Origin: an uncultured Actinomycetes bacterium | Lineage (GTDB): Bacteria > Actinomycetota > Thermoleophilia > Solirubrobacterales > 70-9 | Length of the DNA: 7,175 nt | Direction: 5' to 3' | Assembly: GCA_946479725.1 (NCBI GenBank) | Contig: CAMLHB010000122.1 | Span: forward strand, 1-7,175 | Part shown: positions 6,185 to 7,175 of the stretch, piece after piece | How positions within the stretch are numbered: the first letter of the stretch is position 1 | How the letters are laid out: each line of letters begins with the position of its first letter | Made by a program: the position numbers and the translations under genes | The notes under the pieces: generated by a model | What the model was told of the DNA's origin: nothing | What the model saw: the letters and a program-made list of their open reading frames with translations, nothing else | Databases searched by the model: none

Positions 6185-7175
6185 TCACGAGCCGCTGATC
6201 GCCATCTCGGCGATCAGCAGGGGCGGCGTGCTGACCGAACCGCCGAAAGGGACCCAGCGGGGCTCGGCGCCGGCGGCGCTGACGGCGCTCAGCATCGCCA
6301 CCAGATCGCCGGCGATCGTGAACTCCCGGACGGGCTCGGCGAGGGCGCCGTCGCGGATGACCAGGCCCGAGGCGCCGACCGAGAAGACGCCGGTGACCGG
6401 GTTGACGCCGGAGTGGAGGCCGGCGACGTCGGTGACGTAGATGCCGTCCCCCGCCTCGGCCAGGAGGCCGTCGAGCGAAAGCTCGCCGGGGGCGACCATC
6501 AGGTTCGAGGGCGAGACGCCGGGCAGCGAGCGGTAGCCCTGGCGAGCGGCACTGCCGGTGGAGGCGGTGCCCTCGCGGTTGGCGGTGTAGGTGTCGAAGA
6601 GGTAGGAGCGGAGCCGGCCGCCCTCGATCAGGGCGGTGCGACGACGGGGGACGCCCTCGGCGTCGAAGGGAGCCGAGGCGGGCCCGAGCGGATCGCGGCC
6701 GTCGTCGTGGAGGGCGAGGGCGCTGCTTGCGACCTCGGCGCCGAGCCGACCGGCAAAGGGCGAGCGGCCGCGCTGGACGGCTTTGGCGCTGAGGCCGCCG
6801 CCGATCAGGCCGGCGAAGCTGGCGGCGACGGTCTCGTCGAGGACGACCGGACAGGAGCGCGAGGCGGGCTTGCCGGCGCCGATCATCGAGAGCGCCCGGC
6901 GGGCGCCCTCGGCGCCGATCGCCTCGGGGTCGAGCCCGCGGGGGCCGCGGGCGAGGCCGAAGCCGAGGCCGGTCTCCCGCGCTCCCCCCTCCCCTTCGGC
7001 GAGCGCCGAGAGGTAGGCGTAGGCGCTGGAGGCTTCGTAGGAGCCGGCGACGCCGGTCGAGGAGGCGATCGCGACCTGGTCGTTGGAGTCGGCGTAGACG
7101 GCGACCTCGACGCCGACCAGGCGGGGGTCGGACTCGAGCGCCGCGCGCTCGACGGCGAGCGCGAGGTCGGCGACC
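6185..7175 (-). CDS. pmbA: PmbA/TldE-family protein, C-terminal 329 residues, 5' end beyond window
   Basis: PmbA (TldE) pairs with TldD in a heterodimeric metalloprotease that trims modified peptides such as microcin B17 in E. coli. In the known complex TldD supplies the zinc site and TldE is the non-catalytic partner. The assignment to the PmbA side rests on several points. No HExxGHxxE-type zinc motif is seen in the 329 visible residues. SAPFDAEGVPRRRTALIEGG matches the PmbA ASTPFDSEGV region, followed by LFDTYTA. The glycine-rich GLHSGVNPVTGVFSVGASG then matches PmbA's VTGDYSRGASG segment, and the protein ends with a GGSVSTPPLLIAEM-type terminus. About 110 N-terminal residues are outside the window; an internal ATG at 6886 is not the start, since family-like sequence continues in frame to the edge. 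The usual partner gene tldD would be expected just upstream, but this cannot be seen. The stop at 6185 is followed by a 93-nt gap before HU, so cotranscription with HU is uncertain. Confidence 0.88.
   Translation of the reverse strand, partial: VADLALAVERAALESDPRLVGVEVAVYADSNDQVAIASSTGVAGSYEASSAYAYLSALAEGEGGARETGLGFGLARGPRGLDPEAIGAEGARRALSMIGAGKPASRSCPVVLDETVAASFAGLIGGGLSAKAVQRGRSPFAGRLGAEVASSALALHDDGRDPLGPASAPFDAEGVPRRRTALIEGGRLRSYLFDTYTANREGTASTGSAARQGYRSLPGVSPSNLMVAPGELSLDGLLAEAGDGIYVTDVAGLHSGVNPVTGVFSVGASGLVIRDGALAEPVREFTIAGDLVAMLSAVSAAGAEPRWVPFGGSVSTPPLLIAEMAISGS

Overview
The window is about 70% GC and carries eight genes, all on the minus strand. Every one is a recognisable bacterial housekeeping family. 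Gene spacing is very tight, and five of the seven visible starts are supported by GTG or TTG rather than only ATG (four GTG, one TTG, two ATG). The gene set points to a high-GC actinomycetote: a CBS-less GuaB3-type IMP dehydrogenase joined to guaA, a subfamily-2 PyrF, and a single-anchor D,D-carboxypeptidase. I would guess Thermoleophilia/Solirubrobacterales, because HU lacks the long Lys/Ala-rich tail of streptomycete and mycobacterial HupB-type proteins. That placement is inference only.

In transcription order (right to left), the window opens with the C-terminal three quarters of a PmbA/TldE-type protein (6185-7175, 5' end outside the window). A 93-nt gap with a possible promoter and a strong Shine-Dalgarno leads to an HU-family nucleoid protein (5810-6091). 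Next comes a perfect 16-bp inverted repeat (5756-5803), then orotidine 5'-phosphate decarboxylase pyrF (4850-5743). After a 56-nt gap there is a small membrane-anchored LysM protein (4482-4793). It overlaps by 4 nt a D-alanyl-D-alanine carboxypeptidase with signal peptide and C-terminal anchor (3262-4485). A PfkB-type sugar-phosphate kinase (2282-3238) and GuaB3 (1037-2242) follow. GuaB3 overlaps by 8 nt the start of GMP synthetase guaA (1-1044, 3' end outside the window).

Functionally the cluster mixes nucleotide synthesis (UMP by PyrF; IMP to XMP to GMP by GuaB3 and GuaA), peptidoglycan tailoring (LysM protein plus carboxypeptidase), one sugar-phosphate kinase, a DNA-packaging protein and a peptide-maturation/protease-like protein. 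The lysM-dacB-pfkB-guaB3-guaA run has gaps of at most 39 nt or overlaps, so it is likely one transcript. HU-pyrF may be a separate unit or the head of the same one, with the hairpin between them a likely control or processing point.

I see no tRNA, rRNA, CRISPR array, insertion sequence, phage gene or attachment site, and no intergenic stretch longer than 93 nt. I found no convincing new biological system. The best leads are the hairpin between HU and pyrF, the LysM-carboxypeptidase pair, and the coupled GuaB3-GuaA pair.
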